Assembly (NCBI RefSeq): GCF_032854445.1 | Contig: NC_088306.1 | Location: 21,177,764-21,237,763, forward strand | DNA: 60,000 nucleotides | From: Liolophura sinensis | Taxonomy: Eukaryota > Mollusca > Polyplacophora > Chitonida > Chitonidae | Direction of reading: 5' to 3' | Part shown: one piece after another, positions 57,437-60,000 of the stretch | Numbering within the stretch: position 1 is the stretch's first letter | How the letters are laid out: each line of letters opens with the position of its first letter | Notes under the pieces: model-generated | The model's database searches: none | What the model saw: only the letters and a program-made list of their open reading frames with translations | What the model was told of the DNA's origin: nothing | Program-made: the position numbers and the translations under genes

Positions 57437-58589
57437 GGTCATTAAGCTATACAATGTCATCAGCATATGTTAATAGCACTTTACTGAAATGAATTCTACG
57501 GCTCTGCTTTGATTGCCTTGTGTCAAGGGAAATGTTACCGCTCCGTTTTCACTCTCAATGCTGTAGTTTTATATCATATGACTGCGAAACCAGGATTCTG
57601 ATTGTTGACTGAGCATCCCGAAGGCCTGGCCCCCTTGCATTTGCTGAAGGTGAATGTTTATTGAATGTGACAACACAGCATTTTGAGTAATTCTAGACCA
57701 GTGATGTCTAATAAATTGCCACAACACTACTGCCTTTTTACCATATCCTTACAATTATTGATTCATGGAAAGGCTTATTAAACATATGTAGGCCTCTATC
57801 TTTACCCATGCAAAAGTACGTTCCCAATAAAGAACTACTAAGATTTCAACTAGGATGTATGAACATGGAGATAGAATAGAAGGAGGCACAATTATGAGGC
57901 TTCAAAGTGTTCGGTGTAGATTACCGTGGGGGAAGCTCTCTGTCGTGACAGGAGATTAGAGCTCTCAGGCTTGGTCAGGGCTTGATGCAAGCGCTCTCGC
58001 GAGGCTGTCGAACAGCCAGGACGTGTGTTTGATAGACTTAAGTCAAGCTCGCGGACATTTGCCGACAGCTCCTGTAAGTTTGTGTACTTCAGTTTGTGGG
58101 GGTTTTTTCGGCTGAACTGGCCGGCGTCTTGATCTTGGAATCACACGAACAAAGGCAGAATATACACGTAGATGTGTAATATTAAAGTTTTTATTAAAGC
58201 CATGTGACTTGTTGATGGTTCTTTAATTAGCGTTTATGCCCACTATGCAATAAGAAACAAAATCTCCAGAAATTATAGGGTCTATATGGTTACAAATGTT
58301 GATCTACAGTTACTGAATTTAATGGATTTATCAGCTTATTGTAAAAGATTCAGTAAATCTGATACTTTACCTGTTTGTGGTCGATGCATTCCTACAGGTT
58401 TCTTTCGTTTGGAACAACGTGCAGTTTACATCAAAGCGTGACAAAACTGCATGAAGCCTTTTCATAACTCAATAGACAAGCATGCGTTGGGCGGGTCAGT
58501 CAATCGTAACCAGGCCTAGTAGTGCCCCATATTCTACCTCCATGATATGAATGTATGTTTTTGCTTTTACTTTATACTTAACAGTTTTT
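57437..58589. other. Intergenic, no gene recognised
   Basis: It contains an old interspersed scrap at 57590-57720 shared with 28320-28410. The rest shows nothing recognisable. A GC-richer patch at 57920-58140 has no coding signal. Confidence 0.45.
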
Positions 58590-58860
58590 CAGCCATATGA
58601 TGACGATGTGTTCATATACTGTCTTATCTTGCTGGAGGGCGAGTCCATGCCCCCAAAGTCCTGCCACCACTAAAGCATTACGCCGAAGACACCAGATTTG
58701 ACACCGAACTCTGTTGCATTATACTGACACCGGGCAAACTAGTCTTGTTTCCTTGGTCTAATAGCTTGTACCATTTTTAAAGTCTTTGGTATGACTCACC
58801 TCGGATTTGATCCTAACGTTCTAATCATTACGCCACGAAGCAGTTCATTGCTGACATGAA
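58590..58860 (-). mobile_element. SINE, same family as 33535-33868, decayed
   Basis: Blocks in the same order on the minus strand include CATACCAAAGACTTTAAAAA, GGTGTCAGTATAATGC, GGCAGGACTTTGGGGGCATG and CATATGGCTGAAAAACTG. The tRNA-like head is degraded. Confidence 0.7.
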
Positions 58861-58915
58861 GGCGGTTCTGAATGTGACAGGAAGTGAATTAATGATTGAT
58901 TGATTGATTGTTGCT

Positions 58916-59015
58916 TAATTTATTTATTTATTTGATTAATGATTTACCCCGTACTGAAGAATATTTCGCCTATACAACACCGGCCAGCATTATGGTGGTA
59001 GAAAATCGATAAAAC
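58916..59015 (-). mobile_element. Main-family SINE, 3' fragment, old
   Basis: The minus strand runs CCACCATAATGCTGGCCGG to AATCATTAATCAAATAAATAAAT with many substitutions. Confidence 0.78.
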
Positions 59016-59615
59016 TACGACCAGATCATGGTTTAACGCTATTTCGGCAATATTGTTGCCATATGGAGGAGTGGACAGACTACAACTGGAATAAACCGCC
59101 CCGTTGACCAGATGTTAGACAAAACATCAGGCTGTATCCGTGACATGGGCAGTGGATGCAAACAGGGGATAATGTAGAACCAAACAGCTTAGTAGTGGTG
59201 ACGCTAACGTTCATCGCAATAGAAGAAGGCTTTTACTATTTCGTTTTTGGAACTGACTTCATTCAATGGCATTTAGAAGATGAGTTAGATAACATAGCAA
59301 ATATATAGATCACAACTTCTGTTTTTTTCAGTGAGAATCGTTGTGGTATAGGTGCTAATACCGTTATGGAATTGTAATTCAATGGTGAAATCAATAAATC
59401 GACCATTTAGCCCTTGTCTGTATGTTTACCTTTGGGAAAAGTCGTCTGTCACACCATAACCATGTATAACCTTTTAATCGATCACTGGGTTAATGGTATA
59501 AACAAACCATTCTATAATATCAAGGCAAGCTGAGCAGATTGTTCTCCCCGGATATAAAATCTACCTGTCAATTATTTATGTGATCCTTTAGACAATTTTT
59601 CATTTGTTCAGTCCG
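59016..59615. other. Downstream region of the dapF-like gene, no gene recognised
   Basis: No open frame of note. It presumably includes the 3' untranslated region of the gene whose stop codon is at 59616. Confidence 0.4.
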
Positions 59616-60000
59616 TTAGAGATCACGCAACACTCCTTCGAACACGTGACATGCAGGACCAATTAGATACACATCTGAGAATTCCCTCTCACCCACGCGC
59701 AAAGCCGTCACCGTTAGTGTCCCAAGACGAACTTTGACATTAACTTTCACTGACGTCGGTTCAGTGAACGCTGACCGCCGACTTACCGTAACAAGCGCAG
59801 CGCCAGTGGCGCCAGTTCCACACGCCAGCGTCTCGCCGTTGACGCCGCACTCGTAACTTCGCATGGAAATCTCACTCGTTTTTTCTGGGCAAGTTTGGAC
59901 GTAAGCTTTGACAAATGCCTCTTTGTGTCCGGTGTCATATATTTTCCGAAGTTCATCGCCATCCTGCTGAACGTCAACGCTTTCTAGGTCGTCAAAGTAT
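59616..60000 (-). CDS. dapF-like isomerase (diaminopimelate-epimerase family), C-terminal part
   Basis: The last 127 codons are in the window; the rest lies beyond 60000. Starting YFDDLESVDVQQDGDELRKI, the sequence has the hallmark SYECGVNGETLACGTGATGA and ends SDVYLIGPACHVFEGVLRDL, the conserved end of diaminopimelate epimerases, PLP-independent enzymes using two Cys. The Cys in LACGTG is one of the pair; the other should be in the unseen N-terminal half. The family's conserved Arg in YERG is Cys here, and the usual Asn-rich NVNF-like segment reads FVKAYVQT, so residues that bind the distal end of diaminopimelate appear replaced. It may act on another amino acid. A decayed relative lies at 45155-45790, so the gene belongs to the animal genome. 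Internal ATGs are not starts. Confidence 0.85.
   Translation of the reverse strand, partial: YFDDLESVDVQQDGDELRKIYDTGHKEAFVKAYVQTCPEKTSEISMRSYECGVNGETLACGTGATGAALVTVSRRSAFTEPTSVKVNVKVRLGTLTVTALRVGEREFSDVYLIGPACHVFEGVLRDL

Noticed and set aside
59616-60000. Bacterial contamination as the source of the dapF-like sequence
   Set aside because: A related pseudogene carrying a SINE lies in the same window among animal receptor genes. Contamination is not fully excluded without the rest of the gene.

Overview
The window looks like nuclear DNA of a lophotrochozoan animal, most likely a mollusc and perhaps a bivalve. This is an inference. It rests on sparse intron-containing or single-exon animal genes, AT-rich intergenic DNA, several large tandem arrays, and many tRNA-derived SINEs. 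The commonest SINE has a 3' end reading GTACGGCGTAAAACACCAATCAAATAAATAA, a type I associate with mollusc genomes. No bacterial-style operon is present.

Layout. At 4.5-10.7 kb lie three minus-strand copies of the last coding exon of GT54 (MGAT4-like) N-glycan GlcNAc-transferase genes, each preceded by a clear splice acceptor. Two large arrays follow: a 39-bp repeat (11.28-14.84 kb) and a 50-bp repeat built from two 25-bp halves (15.11-19.73 kb). A smaller array of about 112-bp units lies at 21.56-22.5 kb. Between 24.8 and 27.8 kb a minus-strand C-type lectin gene can be partly assembled: a signal-anchor exon, a roughly 2.7-kb intron filled by a 29-bp minisatellite and a SINE, and a lectin-domain exon with matching splice phase.

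From 30.5 to 55.7 kb runs a cluster of single-exon class A G-protein-coupled receptors. Four are intact (36.6, 42.0, 49.8 and 54.7 kb), one is frameshifted (30.5 kb), one is a 3' pseudogene cut by a SINE (45.8 kb), and one is a 5' scrap (32.6 kb). All that cover the relevant regions keep the aminergic Asp3.32 and Tyr7.43 but lack Tyr5.58 and the Tyr of NPxxY. The 45.8-55.7 kb part is a tandem segmental duplication, and the last receptor is a mosaic.

The right edge (59.6-60.0 kb, minus) holds the C-terminal part of a diaminopimelate-epimerase-like protein, a bacterial or plant enzyme family unexpected in an animal. A decayed second copy at 45.1-45.8 kb is interrupted by a SINE and abuts the receptor pseudogene, which argues that the gene resides in the animal genome and is not contamination.

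The parts that most deserve follow-up are the dapF-like gene with its altered substrate-binding residues, the receptor family that has lost both activation tyrosines, the mosaic receptor, and the 50-bp array carrying about 92 TATAAAA motifs.
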